A DNA stretch of 64,000 nucleotides from Tachypleus tridentatus. Taxonomy: Eukaryota; Arthropoda; Merostomata; Xiphosura; Limulidae. Shown one piece after another: positions 12,841 to 25,338 of this stretch. The stretch spans positions 67,881,558-67,945,557 of the forward strand of contig NC_134825.1 in the NCBI RefSeq assembly GCF_004210375.1. The letters are read 5' to 3'. The stretch's first letter is position 1. The number at the start of each line of letters is the position of its first letter. Made by a program: the position numbers and the translations under genes. The notes under the pieces were generated by a model. It saw only the letters and a program-made list of their open reading frames with translations, was not told the origin of the DNA and did not search any database.

Positions 12841-15380
12841 TTGAAATAACTGATAATAGCTGAAAAAGGACAGGCCAGTGTTCTCTCGAAACACGTAATA
12901 TGTTCCATCATCAGTAAAGGTATTCCTTGCGCTCATAAATCGATGTTTGCTTACCTATTATTATATTGGCATAATAATGCTCCTTTATTCAAGTAAGCAC
13001 CATCTGCTGACCACAACGAGAACCAAAACTAAAATCTACTCTGTTGTGAGTTCTGCTAAATAAATAGTATGTATAAAGATCAGAACGAATTCTTCTATCA
13101 GCAAAGTACTTAGCTGCTAGCGATATTTTCGATTGCAGACATAATGATATTTGTTTGATTGAAGTTAGCCATTAAACCATATACTAAACTAATAAAACAA
13201 AATAATATATATAATAAAATACAATGATGTTAACGATAATGGCATGAAAGAAAGAACAAATTACATCTTACTTACAAAACACACAATTATTACTTATTAC
13301 TTCCATATACTGTCGTCGGTAACAAGTATTTGAAATGTTATTTTTAATTCTACTTTTTAACGAAATAAATTTAGAAAAAAGTAACCTTTGCTAATTATTT
13401 CAGTTGATTCCAATTCAAGTACTTTTGTGTTTTGTATGTACAGTAATTTGTAACTTATTTTCTAATACATTAGACTATTTGATTCATTAACACCTTTGGA
13501 ATAAAGATGTTTTATTACATATTCACGTTTGTTTGTTTTTCAAATTCATGCTCTTTCTGCATGTTGTTAATCTAGCCCGTGTTGACCAGATATCTCAATG
13601 TCGTAATCACGTGATTATATTTTTACACAGGTAATGGTTACGTACTGTAATTTGTAGAGCTTCTACGAATTTATGCTATTCAAACAAGTAATAAAGAAAC
13701 ACGTTTGTGTTTTTTAGAGCAAAGCTACATTAAACCATCTACTGTATCCATCGCTAGAAATCGAATCACAGATTTTTATTGTTGTAAGCTTGTAAACGTG
13801 TCGCTCTCCCACCAGAAGACATGTACAAGCTGGTTTGAAATGGCATAGAACAATATATAAACTACTGGTTGAAGTATGTTATCTGAGAACTTACAAGGTA
13901 CGCCACAAAGATCTTTGCCTAGCTATAAAAGTAGGTGTCCACATAGATCTCGTTCTTGGAAGGATTCATTTTTCACTCCAGCAACCAGTTAAATTCTATG
14001 AACTTATAAGAGGAAATAAATTAAAAAAATATAGATCAACTATCCTAGCTCTGCAATATTCAGTACCGATGAGAACCTTTGATCAATACCAGAACTCATC
14101 AGGTCAGCTGGGATACGCCAGGCATATTAACGGTCTAGACAATATTTATGTCATTAACCTTTATGATTATCGACTATTATGATGTAAACTAGGTTAGGTT
14201 CATGTAGATAAATCACAAAAGTGCGTAATGATGAAACTTTTTTTTTTACTTTACTTATATTATCCTTGAAGTTATAGAGAAAGCATCTAAAATAAACAAT
14301 GTTATTAAATTCCACTCAGTTTATTAAAAAAAAACTGATTATCAAGTGTGAATTATGGCATACAAAACAAAACAGTCATTAAATGAATATAAACTACATG
14401 TCAAATTGTACTTTAATTTCTCACAATTTGTATGTGTGTCTGAAACAATTATGTGTAATAACAGACTTTATCCTTGGAGAAAGAACTGTTTGAATCAGAC
14501 TTGTCGTTTCCACACATGCAAAAAATTCACAGTATCTTAAAAACAAAACAGAGTACAAACTATTCGTGATTCATTTCATTATTTTCGTCATGGGAAGTAA
14601 CACCCTTATATTCTTTTCTCCCCACCTTCGTTTGTATTATTCACTAAAATACGTCATGAGAATATAAAACAAAAAACAAAAGCGAAATATGAACAATGTT
14701 AAGTATAAATCATAAAGTTTAGGTATAATAATATAAATATTATATTGTTTGCTGAAAACTAACTTTTGCCACAGGCAATTTACAATTTACAAAGGAACCA
14801 TTAAAATAGTATAGACTAAACACTAAAACTAAATTTTGCATCAGAAATGAAAAAAAAAAGATCTAATATATGTTGGCTTAATACGATTGCTGTCATATAA
14901 GGAAACAAAAACTTAATAATCCGTTTGCCTAATATAAACACAAAACTGGCATAATTCTATTGTAATATTTTCAGACTAAAATATGTTATTTCTGAATTTA
15001 TAAATCTTTAATTGGGAGGGAGTCAGACAGAACAAATATAGCCCATTGTGCAGCTTCACTACAATCAAACATATATTTTCTTCTGTCTGAAAGATCTGTT
15101 CTAGTCTGAGAAAATGTATCCTTCGGGATCTAGCGTTACAATGGAGAATAAGAGAGGTTGTTACCTCGAAATATCCCCTGACATACGAATGAAGAAAAGT
15201 GTTGTCTGCTTTCGTAGAATAGGTAAAACCTTACCGTTATCTTCACTACAAACAAAAAATAAGTTCCTTTGAATTAATTATTTTTACTTATCATTCAGAA
15301 CAGGCAAACCAGTGAGAAGGGAGCTTCACAACCTTCTTGACCGATGTATTATGTGGAAACCACACATACACTAGAACAAT
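12841..15380. other. No gene seen; decayed SINE at 13709-13817
   Basis: A diverged tRNA-derived SINE (family II) lies at 13709-13817 on the minus strand. The open stretch at 13835-14182 shows no motif or splice context and is not called. The rest is anonymous AT-rich DNA. Confidence 0.4.
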
Positions 15381-15647
15381 TGGTTTGATTTCTTTTGAAC
15401 TTCGCGCAAAGCTAAACGAGGGTTATTTGTAGTAGCCATCCATAATTTAGCAGTGATAGAGAAGAGGGAAAGCAGCTAATCAATACCACCCATCTCCAAC
15501 TCTTGGGATAATATTTTACCAATGAATAATTGGTTTGACCATTACATTATAATGCTCTCACGCCTGACAAGGTGAGCATATTCAAAGATTCGAACTAGCG
15601 ACCCTCGTATTGCGAGTCGAGCGTTCTAACCGTCAGTCCATGCTACA
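15381..15647 (-). repeat. tRNA-derived SINE (family I), diverged
   Basis: The copy runs from a tail resembling TTCGCGCAAAGCTA to a tRNA-like head with the B box in reverse complement (GATTCGAAC). It has many differences from the other copies, so it is an older insertion. Confidence 0.8.
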
Positions 15648-16592
15648 CTCACTAAAACAAATGACAAATCTTAAAAAGCTCAATACTAATATAAACGAGT
15701 AGCAGTATATGATATATCAAACTATAAGTCATCACAGCATCATATATTGTCGCATAAGACGTAAATACTAGGTTACAATAAGAGAGAGGTAGTTAGCACT
15801 AAACGTTATCTATTCACCTCTTTACTGATTATTTATTAATGCGTAGTTGGCCCTACAATGGAGCTTTGTTCTTAAAACTTCCGACCCAAGCTCGAATCCT
15901 TACGATGCCACAAAATATTCCCCAACTTTAAAATGTGTATGCGTTATAAGAGTGAAAATTAATAATCTATATTGGATGGTAAGATCCTGTTGACTGGTTG
16001 CCTAGTCAGTAGTTCAAAATTAGGGACGTGAGTAGATAACTTTAATTATTTTACTATAAACATAAAATACAAATAATAGGTCATTCAACAATATCTAAAT
16101 TTTTACATATAAATACAATACACCATTAAGTTAATATAAGACATATAATATTTTGTTTATTATTTTCACTTTAAAATTTTACTTATGTTTGTGTGTTACC
16201 TACAAATATATTTCCATTTAATTTTCTCTAATATCAGGCAACTTAACTGTTTTTGTTGGGGTATTTTTTCTACCAATTCCGTCCGAGATTTACAAACTAA
16301 TTTAAGATACATCAGAAAACATTTTAAGTTTTTTTATCTGACACTAATAGCATTTGAAATAAAACTTTCTATCATTACTGAATCATTTCACGCGTTTCAT
16401 TTTTAATTACTAGGATTCGCAAAATTTAGAGAACATTTTATAATTGTAGGTAATTCAACACATTTATAAAAAGGGAAAACCCCTAACTACTTGATTGTTT
16501 CCTTCATGCGAAAATGTCGTACCAAAGATCTCAGATAGTCGCAGTCCCAATAAATTGGTGACGAATTTCATTCGGCACTTTAATTGGTTGAG
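15648..16592. other. No gene seen
   Basis: AT-rich anonymous DNA. A short tRNA-like piece with GCTCGAATCC occurs near 15850-15912 and may be another SINE fragment. Confidence 0.4.
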
Positions 16593-16873
16593 TTGTTGTT
16601 TGTTCGTTTTTTCTAATTTCGCGCAAAGCTACTCGAGGGCTATCTGCGCTAGCCGTCCTTAATTTAGCAGTGTAAGACTAGAGGGAAGACAGCTAGTCAT
16701 CACCACCCACCACCAACTTTTGGGCTACTCTTTTACTAACGAATAGTGGAATTGACCATCACATTATAATGCCCCCGGCTGAAAAGGAGATCATGTTTGG
16801 TGCGAGAGGGATTCGAAACTGCGACCCTTAGATTACGAGTCGCACGTCATAACTCACCTGGCCACGCCCGGCC
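16593..16873 (-). repeat. tRNA-derived SINE (family I), near full length
   Basis: Full-length organisation: a GTTTG-type tail, the body with GGCTATCTGCGCTAGCC, and a tRNA-like head ending GCCACGCCCGGCC. The head portion, from about 16804, is also the first part of the duplicated block 16804-17524. Confidence 0.9.
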
Positions 16874-17524
16874 TGTGAGTTGTTGTAATGGAAGTTTCTA
16901 CAAAGAATGCAGCCAGCACAAATTAGTTTCTGTTCTTCAATATTTTGTTTCAAAATATGGAAACTAAACATATTAAAAGTCCTAATTTTTGGTAGTATCT
17001 ATTTATCCATCTACACCTACCTATCTATTATCGGTCTATCAAGGTAAAAGATAAGCTTGTCATAATTCACTACTGATTTACTAATTTCATTTGTCGTGCA
17101 TGTACACACACCTTGGCCTACTCTTTAACCATCGAACATTTGGATTGATCGAAACAATATAACGGCCCCTCGGCTGAAAGAACGAGCCTGTTTGGTGGAC
17201 GGGGATTCGAACCTGCAACCCTCAGATTATGAGTAAAGCGTTCCTAATCATCTGGCCATGCCAGACCACACAAAACAATTAAGGACGTTTTAACCTCCTT
17301 GGAATAACCTAATGATGACCAAAGGAAGTTAAAATGTTGTTATTTGTTTTGTGTTTTCTACGTACCACACATATTTACTTAAAGTAAATTCCTCGTCATC
17401 ACGAATTAATATGCAATAGTTATGGTGATTAGCTACAAGAAAAATATATTTTTATAATCCACCCAACGAGAGTTAATTCACAAGCATTTCTAAGTAGAAA
17501 ACCAGTCAGACGCTTTGTACGCAT
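16804..17524. repeat. Direct repeat, right copy (segmental duplication)
   Basis: This is the partner of 1-721, in the same orientation and about 16.8 kb away. It includes the head of the 16593-16873 SINE and a partial SINE at about 17158-17265. Divergence is low and mainly by substitution, which argues for a real, fairly recent duplication. Confidence 0.9.
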
Positions 17525-17995
17525 ATAGAGCAGAGATTACACGACATGTTTTTTTTTAAAAGGAAATGCTTTAGACAAAAAGGAAGTTCCTGTTTAAGAC
17601 ATCTTACTGTATGCAGCTCTGCGTAACAAATATCTGTCAACAGATACGCATTGCGAAATTATAAATGATTTTTTTATCATCAGCCCTCTTGCAGCGTTAA
17701 GTATTTCACACAAAAAAAAGATTCGGGGGAAGGCGGGTTGTTGTGTACAACTTGTGTAGAAAGGAAGACACACAGGCAATTTAAAAAAAAATAGATGAAT
17801 TTTCTTTACCTCTAAATGGGAAGTTTAGAGTTGTTGGCATGAATAAGATGCACACAAAGAAAGGATAGGATATATTCGAAATAATCAGAACTGAATAAAA
17901 ATGAAATAAAATCAACATATTGACAAAGTTGAGAATTAGTGAAAGTCCAAAAATAAAACCGTATTGAGGTCAACCATAGATAATCGACCAGTCAC

Positions 17996-18172
17996 ATGTG
18001 CACAAACACAACGTGCGAGAGTTCTATTTTCCCATCCGGTTCTCGTGTCGGTAACTCCCCTAGGTCAGCTAGCTGCAATGCCCGTCAAAACCAATTCACA
18101 ATTACAGTGTACTATAGAGGCAACACATTTCGTGGCCATGATTATAACAGCTTAGGGTTCAAACTGGATTAA
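17996..18172 (+). CDS. Unidentified 58-codon ORF or exon, low confidence
   Basis: An open frame begins MCTNTTCESSIF and ends YNSLGFKLD and stop. The stretch is clearly richer in G and C than its flanks, and its end (FTITVYYRGNTFRG) has an extracellular beta-strand look. A possible splice acceptor lies just before it (CGACCAG), with a poor pyrimidine tract. The opposite strand is also partly open, so chance is a real alternative. I recognise no family. Confidence 0.2.
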   Translation: MCTNTTCESSIFPSGSRVGNSPRSASCNARQNQFTITVYYRGNTFRGHDYNSLGFKLD

Positions 18173-18400
18173 TTAAAAATACTTAATTTTGATGTACAGA
18201 ATTATAGGAAAGTATAGATATCATTTTCGAAACAGTGCTGACTTCAAAAAGAGCATGACTTAGCACTGACTGCATATTATTCGTTTAAAATTATATGCCT
18301 GGGTTTTGAAGTTCTGTCCCTCCTACAAATGAATAGATTCGGGGCAAATCTGGCCCATTTTATTCTGTTAAAAGTCAGTATCAGAAGATTTTTATATTAT

Positions 18401-18682
18401 TGTTTGTTTGTTTGTTTTTTGAATTTCGGACAAAGCTAATCGAGAGTTATCTGTGCTAACCGTCCCTAATTTTGCAGTGTAAGACAAGAGGGAAGGCAGC
18501 TAGTCATCACCACCCACCGCCAACTCTTGGGATACTCTTTTACCAACGAATAGTGGGATTGACCGTCACCGTATAAGGCCCCCACGGCTAAAAGGGCAAG
18601 CATGTTTGGTGCGACCGGGATTCAAACCCGCGACCCTCAGATTACGAGTCGAACGCCTTAACCTACCTGGCCATGCCGGGCC
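18401..18682 (-). repeat. tRNA-derived SINE (family I), full length
   Basis: Complete copy with a (GTTT)n tail at the left and a tRNA-like head ending CATGCCGGGCC at the right. It sits head-to-tail with the next SINE, separated by a TA microsatellite at about 18687-18714. Confidence 0.92.
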
Positions 18683-18727
18683 TTTTATATTAATATACAT
18701 ATATATATATATATAATTTGAAGTGAT

Positions 18728-19004
18728 TGTTTATTTGTTTTTTGAATTTCGCACAAAGCTACACGAGGGCTATCTGCGCTAGCCGTCCCTAATTTAGCAG
18801 TGTAAGACTAAAGGAAAGGCAGCTAGTCATCACCACCCACCACCAACTCTTAGGCTACTCTTTTACCAACGAATAGTGGGATTGACCGTTACATAATAAC
18901 GCCCCCACGCCTGAAAGGGCGAGCATGTTTGGTGCGACGAGGATTCGAAACCGCGACTCTCAGATTACGATTTGAATGCCTTAACCCACCTGGCAACACC
19001 GGGA
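18728..19004 (-). repeat. tRNA-derived SINE (family I), full length
   Basis: Complete copy in the same orientation as its left neighbour. The two differ at many sites, so they are separate insertions and not a local duplication. Confidence 0.92.
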
Positions 19005-19714
19005 TAACTAAAATTATGTTTTGATATTTAATAACGAAATTCTTCAAATATTAATGTCTTGTTTGACAAAAAGTTGTAAGGACTATGTAAGGACTAAGGA
19101 CAACTAATTCTAAATTACTTTATTTCATTACCAAAATACATAAGATATTCAACTCGCATTTTTTAAATCTCTTAGAAAGTTTTCTATTTAGCCGTAATGC
19201 CAATTGGAGTTCATTTTTACAGCATTCTGTTTCTTCAACTGGCATTTTAAAACATTTGCCTTTTAAGTAAATTCAGCCTAAATATTAAATTGGTCAAAAT
19301 GTCAAATTGGCTAGATGTGATGTAATTCATATTATGATTAACGTAATGTTATATAATTTCACAATTATTAATTTGGTAAAGTAAGAACCTGATTGACTAC
19401 AAACGGTTTGCTGCATAAAATCCTTTTCCTTTATATAAGTTAATATTTCACTGATATTTAAACAATAAATGCAATATTTTGTTTTCTTCTGAAAACAACA
19501 AAAATTTTTCGAAAATTTATTTACAATTTATCTTTTTGAAAATAGTAACAATCAAAATATTACCTGTTCTCAATAAAACCAGTAAAAATAATTAATTGAT
19601 AATCATATATATATATACATAACTTTCATTAGAATAGCACCATCCACCCTGATTTATTTATAAATTTTAAATTTACAGAGTCCATCTCAGTGACTTTTGT
19701 TGTTCCGAACTGTC
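19005..19714. other. No gene seen; AT-rich
   Basis: I find no coding or repeat signature apart from a short TA run near 19605. Confidence 0.45.
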
Positions 19715-19718
19715 TTAC

Positions 19719-19951
19719 CACACACTAATTGGTCGATTTCTACCCCAAGGATTTCCAGTATAGTTAATTGATCCATATTGGTTAAGTCTTGAAGGATATG
19801 TGCATGGGTAACAATAATTTTCAGAGTACCAGAACGGATTTTCCACAGAAGCAGCCATTGGCGTTCCAACGGTGGGAGCCATGTTTGCCAGCCCAACTCC
19901 AATATAACGACATGCCTTCATCGCCGTTCGTCTGATTCTTTTTGAACGTTT
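19719..19951 (-). CDS. Candidate internal or first coding exon, unknown product
   Basis: On the minus strand a good acceptor (a T-rich tract then TTCAAG) is followed by a single open frame of about 77 codons. The frame starts KRSKRIRRTAMKACRY and continues ENPFWYSENYCYPC and NYTGNPWGRNRPISV. It is closed by a strong donor, TGTG|GTAAGA, which splits a Trp codon. If the donor is ignored, the frame stops at once (TAA at 19715-19717). The basic KRSKRIRR start, two close cysteines and Tyr/Pro/Asn richness suggest a secreted or surface protein. It lies upstream of, and on the same strand as, the transglutaminase exons, so it could be an N-terminal exon of that gene. Horseshoe crab transglutaminase is known to have a cationic N-terminal extension, but the link is unproven. 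Confidence 0.45.
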
Positions 19952-21850
19952 CTTGAATAAAATAAAAATAAGAAGAAATAAATTAATACAATCTGTAAGT
20001 AAAGGATCACCTTACTCACGCATGCGTGTTACTTGAGCAGGCTACAGTAAAACTTTTGAAAGTTCTCGGATTAAGAGTTTGTTCTAATTGCGATTTATCT
20101 TTATCTTTTGAGATATAAGTTATTAAAGTCTCGTTAAATGAACAGAATAAGCACTGAAAATAAATGTAGCAAAAAGGGAAAATTATTCTCCTATAAGGGC
20201 CCGTTCCTTTGAAAGTGCCCTCTGGTGGGTCAACGGTAAATTTATAGACTTATAGTGCTAGAATTCGGGGTTCAATTACCCACGCTGTACCTTTGTGCTG
20301 AAACAACAATAACAATCTTCTGAAAATACCACTGATCGAAAACTTAAGGACTGGATGTTTATTTCATTTGTTATTATTGGTATTTTGTAGACCACTTACG
20401 TAAGCCCATCTTAATACCCCAACTTATTTAAGTAATTTAACTTGTTTTACTTTAGTTTTTCATACTTTGCACTTAAATATCTGATCCTATAAAAATACAG
20501 GATCGTTCCATAATTCTGTTAAGTATCCCGTGTAGAGCCTTTACAGATCACTGTATATATATAGTATAAGAAAAACAAATATTCTTGGCAGTTTCCATTA
20601 TCATGACCGTATATATATATATATAAGATACTATGTGTCTTAAAACGTGTGTAAACTATATACAGTGGAAATATTGTACTTCAAATATACACAACACTTT
20701 TGCATGTCAAACTTGAAAATTAAACACAAAACAAAACTAAAAAGGTTTGTTATAATATTTTGAGACGCAAAAAAGCATTCTGCAGCTCCTAAATTTGTAT
20801 CCACTACAATATCAGTTTTCGAAAACTTACATCCAATTTAATCCCCCGGTAAGATTCAGGGTTTACATCGCTATGATTCTAGTTTCGATTACAGTTAGTT
20901 ACTCATGAAACTTTATCCTAAAACAAAAGAAACATTCCAAATATTTCCCTTAAAAAAATTTGTCCAACATCTCTTAATTCTGAACACATCCAAGGAAAAG
21001 TTTATTTTATTTTAGATATAATCAAACTAGCTTAATCTCATTTTGAAAAGCTAAGTACGCTTAAATGCCAAATTAATAAACTCACGCACACTATATCTTA
21101 TGGCTAGAAGCATCTAAGAGGTTACTTATTTTGTACAAAATTTTTATGAATATTTTTTTTCTGTTTCTCAAGGCTTCCTCAAATTTCATCCGATAAAGAG
21201 CCATCTTTAGAAAGTAGGTCAACATAACATCGCTGTGTATTAACAAACTGCAATGAACAATTTTCAATAACTCTTGTCAATTACTTTCTACACAAATAAC
21301 GATACATTTTGATATATATATATATTTAAATTAATAAGAATTTTGTAATAAAGCTTTTGACTGCTTCCAGATTAGCTTATTTTAGTATATAGGAGACAGG
21401 GGTTTAGAAAAGTAAGTTTGGAATAATTTGATACATCAGTGTGAAGTGTGTTTTATCATTGTTGTCCTATTTTCATATTTACTATAAGGTTAGATCCCAG
21501 AGTAACAATAAAAAAAATATAAGTTCTGTTCTCTCTCACTATATTTGTTACTATACTTTAATACATGTTTCTGATATATCCATTTTTCTGGCACTCAGTG
21601 TGATTTTGCAATCACTATTTTCTAAGAAGGCTTCTAAGGCCGAGAATAGTTTCACTGTGACGCAGAAAACAATTGGGTAAAAGATAAGAACAAGTTCCTG
21701 TATCATTGTCCTTTCTATGTTCGTTTTTGCAAAAATACACAACAAATGATGTTGTTTGTTTTTGTTAACTTTGATTAGCAATTGTAGATTTGGATTTTTT
21801 AATTTAATTTTAGTAAACTGTGTTAACTTCATTTCTTAGTTCACCTTTTT
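19952..21850. other. No gene seen; SINE head at 20213-20292
   Basis: A short tRNA-like piece (GGGTCAACGGTAAATT then GGGGTTCAATTACCC) at 20213-20292 on the plus strand fits a family II SINE. TA-rich microsatellites occur near 20560 and 20613. Nothing else is recognisable. Confidence 0.4.
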
Positions 21851-22136
21851 ATTTCTTCCTATTGGTGGTTAGGCATTATCATTATTATTTATTTCATCCT
21901 ATTGGTGGTTAAGTATTATCATTATTATTTATTTCTTCCTTTTGGTGGTTAGGCATTGTCATTATTATTTATTTCTTCCTATTGGTGGTTAGGTATTATC
22001 ATTATTATTTATTTCTTCCTATTGGTGGTTAGGTATTATCATTATTATTTATTTCTTCCTATTGGTGGTTAGGTATTATCATTATTATTTATTTCTTCCT
22101 ATTGGTGGTTAGGTATTATCATTATTATTTATTTCA
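21851..22136. repeat. Minisatellite, 40-bp unit, about 7 copies
   Basis: The unit reads ATTTCTTCCTATTGGTGGTT then AGGTATTATCATTATTATTT. It repeats about seven times with very few differences, so the array is young. Confidence 0.95.
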
Positions 22137-22469
22137 TTTGTTCTGGGTTGTATGTTTAATGTGACTTAATTCTTGTCAGTGTTTAGAATTCGGTTTACAC
22201 AGAGTTTGGATTGTCGTTTTATTTTTATTAGTTAAATTAATTACGCTTATGTTTCATTCAGGCTTAATTATGTTTAGAATTATATTTTGTTTTACGTATT
22301 TTCATTCTACTCTTTTAATTTTTGTTCACTCGTTTTCATGTTTCCAACAACTCCACGTACTTGTACAGTTCCTGAACTTGTTTACGCATCTAGTTTCCAA
22401 GGCATAGTCAAGTAACTATAAAAATATATGATTGCATTTATCATGTGCACGGCCTTTGTGTGTTTGTTA

Positions 22470-22565
22470 TTAAGCTTAAAGCTGAAAAAAAAGGGCTATC
22501 TGTGCTCTGCCTACTACGGGTATTGAAACTCGATTTTTAGCGTTGCATTCTTCGTGTAGTGACTA
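22470..22565 (-). repeat. tRNA-derived SINE (family II), truncated
   Basis: It shows the family II hallmarks GGGCTATCTGTGCTCTGCC and a decayed GGTATTGAAACTCG, which is the reverse complement of the B-box region. Confidence 0.7.
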
Positions 22566-22940
22566 AAATAATTACAGATGTTGCCCTTTCATAACTATCG
22601 ACAAAATTAATTTCGATTGATTAAAATCATTACTGGACTAAAATTCTACCATCAAAGCAACCAAAGAGAATCGATAGAAATATCCAAAACTAGACGAAAT
22701 ACACACATATGACAGAACTATCGCTCAAAATCAGGAGGTTTCAAAATTTTAATCAGGAGATTAAACTTCGGATCAAGAGATTTTTTTAATCATTGTGTTT
22801 TCGGCAAAAAGTGCAATAATTCTAGAGGTATTTGTGTATACCTTGCTCTTATTTTACCAAATCCTAGCCATATATTGCTTAAATACTGTGTCTTGTTTTC
22901 AAATAAACAAATAAATTTAGTGCTTGAAATTTATTGTCAT

Positions 22941-23070
22941 CTATCACATTTCAAGTCAACATACATATTACAATATAATAACACCTATCACATATGAAGT
23001 CAACACACATATTACAATATAATAACACCTATCACATATGAAGTCAACATACATATCATAATATCATCTA
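22941..23070. repeat. Short tandem repeat, 44-bp unit, about 3 copies
   Basis: The unit CACATATGAAGTCAACACAC plus ATATTACAATATAATAAC and flank is repeated about three times, the outer copies being diverged. Confidence 0.8.
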
Positions 23071-23489
23071 TCTCATAAGCACTCATCACTAATACCAAGT
23101 TTAGCTCTAATCCATCAAGATATAGTTGCACATTGTAGAGATAATATTCGCAGAGGTATGAATTTTTATATTAAACGGAAGGTCGGGAGGGGGCCCTCTG
23201 AAAAAGGATTTTTTTCTTCCCGTAGGGAGTATAACAGGTACACACATTATTGGAATTTTTTTTTAATTAGTTAGTAGACGTTGACCATTCTAGACTTGTT
23301 TAAATTTGAAATTGCAAAACATAAATCATTATTGCTATATATCTACACATAATGAACTGAACAGTTTTACTCAGTACACTGAGAATGACCAACACGGTCT
23401 GCCAAAACTAGACATGTTTTTATTCATCTTTAATCATTTGTGCATTGTCTTGCTGATACATTCTTTTTCTTATGAATTTACACAATGTC

Positions 23490-23612
23490 TGTTTGAAATT
23501 AAACATAAAGCTAAACGATGGGCTATCTGTGGTCTGTCCACCACGGGTATCGAAACCCGATATCTAGCGTTGTAAGTCCGTAAACATTACGCTGTACCAC
23601 TAGGGGTTTTAC
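23490..23612 (-). repeat. tRNA-derived SINE (family II)
   Basis: Near-complete copy with CATAAAGCTAAACGATGGGC, CCACCACGGGTATCGAAACC and GCGTTGTAAGTCCG. Family II is shorter than family I and has a different tRNA-like head. Confidence 0.85.
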
Positions 23613-23837
23613 ACAGTGTCTCATCCTTCTTTAGATATAATAATCTTATTATTAACACAAAGTCTAAAGGTTGTACTCAGATGAAGTTGCACTTCGGCTC
23701 TGTGTCTAAACCCTCAAGGTAGTGGTGAGTTTATCTCAAGGCGTACCTCACATACTTTTGCCAATTGACATGGATTAGAAAATTCCTTCCTTGGGAATAT
23801 TACTTAAAATAGTTGGTGACATATGCACCGCTGATTT

Positions 23838-23963
23838 TATTTGTTTGTAGTTAAGAGCAAAATTACACAACAAACTATCTGTGTTGTGCTCAAGACAGGT
23901 ATCGAAACCCTGCTTTTAGTGTTATAAGCCATCAGGCTTACCGCTGAGTCACTGAAGAGCTGC
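23838..23963 (-). repeat. tRNA-derived SINE (family II), diverged
   Basis: An older copy about 230 bases after the previous one, recognised by GGTATCGAAACCCTG and CTTACCGCTGAGTCACTG. Confidence 0.8.
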
Positions 23964-24748
23964 AGCGTAAGATTTTAACGTTTTGTTATGGAATTTGGCG
24001 GTAACATAGAATTTCTCTGGTCTTTGTCTAGTGGGAACATTTTTACTTTTTAAGGAAAGACTTCTTGCAACCAAATAAGCCAGTTAAAGTCAAAACAGAG
24101 AATTATGAGTCTGCCAATATGTGCGAAGACTTGCACAAGTTTTGTGGATAAAACTTTAGTTTATATATTAACTTGCATGCGCATATCTGTTTCTTTTTTT
24201 TGTTGATCATGCTTGTTTTATTATCAGCACACATTACCAGAAGTTGCGTTTTGCAGGTATTTTTTAACTAAACTGTCGGATATCAGTGGACTTATATAAA
24301 AACATTTCACAAGCACTTTCTCCTATCAAACGTAGAAAGGTATGATAGTAACGGTAGTGGTTATGTTTTTTTAAAAAATCGCGTATTTAAATGCCATCAA
24401 AGACGTGCAACATGCTAATGAAAATAAAGTATGTCCGTTATGTTGCTGTACAGTTTACCTTGGTAGACTAGACATCGAATGAACTGAAATAGCAAGTACA
24501 TTCTACTGATGGCAGGGTATATGTGTTCCAATACTTATCTGTGACGTGTTGAAACTGCTCGTCTTTCATCTGATAAAAACATTTTGCAACCATCTTATGT
24601 TCACTAGAATTTATTCAGTTATCACATACGAACTACATTTACACTGAATGGATTCGTGTACTCCAGATACGAATATTATACGCTGGTGTTTTACTTCTTG
24701 TCAACAAACATAATATAATTCTTCATGTTAATTAAACCACTTTTGTAG

Positions 24749-25002
24749 GTTTGTTTTTGAGTTTCGCGCAAAGGTACACGAGGGCTATCTGCGCTAGCCG
24801 TCCCTAATTTAACAGTTTAAGACTAGAGGGAAGGCAGCTAGTCATCACCGCCAACTCTTGGGCTACTCTTTTACCAACGAATAGTGGGATTGACCGTCAC
24901 ATTGTAACGCTCCTACAGCTGCATGTTTGGAGCGACGGGGATTCAACCACGCGGCTCTCAGATTACGAGTCGAGCACCTTAACCACCTGGCCATGTCGGG
25001 CC
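24749..25002 (-). repeat. tRNA-derived SINE (family I)
   Basis: Complete organisation with a small internal deletion in the CATCACCACCCACCGCC region, which here reads CATCACCGCC. The head ends CATGTCGGGCC. Confidence 0.9.
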
Positions 25003-25251
25003 TTTTTTATTGGTCGAACTACTTAATTGTTTTCTTTACTTTTTCAGCGTAATTAGATGTTGTTTTAACTGTTATTGATACTATTGCCAACTACATGGTA
25101 AACTTGAAGATGGGATCAGTCTAGAACTTTGTTACTCGTGGAAATAAAAGTGTGTGACAGTTTTAGGTAACAATACTCAGTTATGCATAATTATTTTCGG
25201 TTAGAAAACTATTTCGTAGTATTACATCATTGGCGCTTCCATCGTGATGCA

Positions 25252-25280
25252 TATTTAAACAATTTAACACAGTTTCTTTT
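25252..25280 (+). promoter_or_regulatory. Possible core promoter (TATA-like plus initiator)
   Basis: TATTTAAA at about 25252 is followed some 20 bases later by ACACAGTTTC, which resembles an arthropod initiator. That places a start site 60-70 bases before the ATG at 25339. This is inference only. Confidence 0.25.
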
Positions 25281-25338
25281 CACCTTTCAAAATTACTAAA
25301 TAAATCTTATATAGAGAAAGTATAACTAAGACGAGAAA

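Noticed and set aside
13835-14182. 115-codon plus-strand ORF
   Set aside because: No recognisable family, no splice or promoter context, and composition like the surrounding DNA.
1-17524. LTR retrotransposon with 721-base terminal repeats
   Set aside because: The repeats contain SINE pieces, lack typical LTR ends, and enclose host gene exons with no gag or pol.
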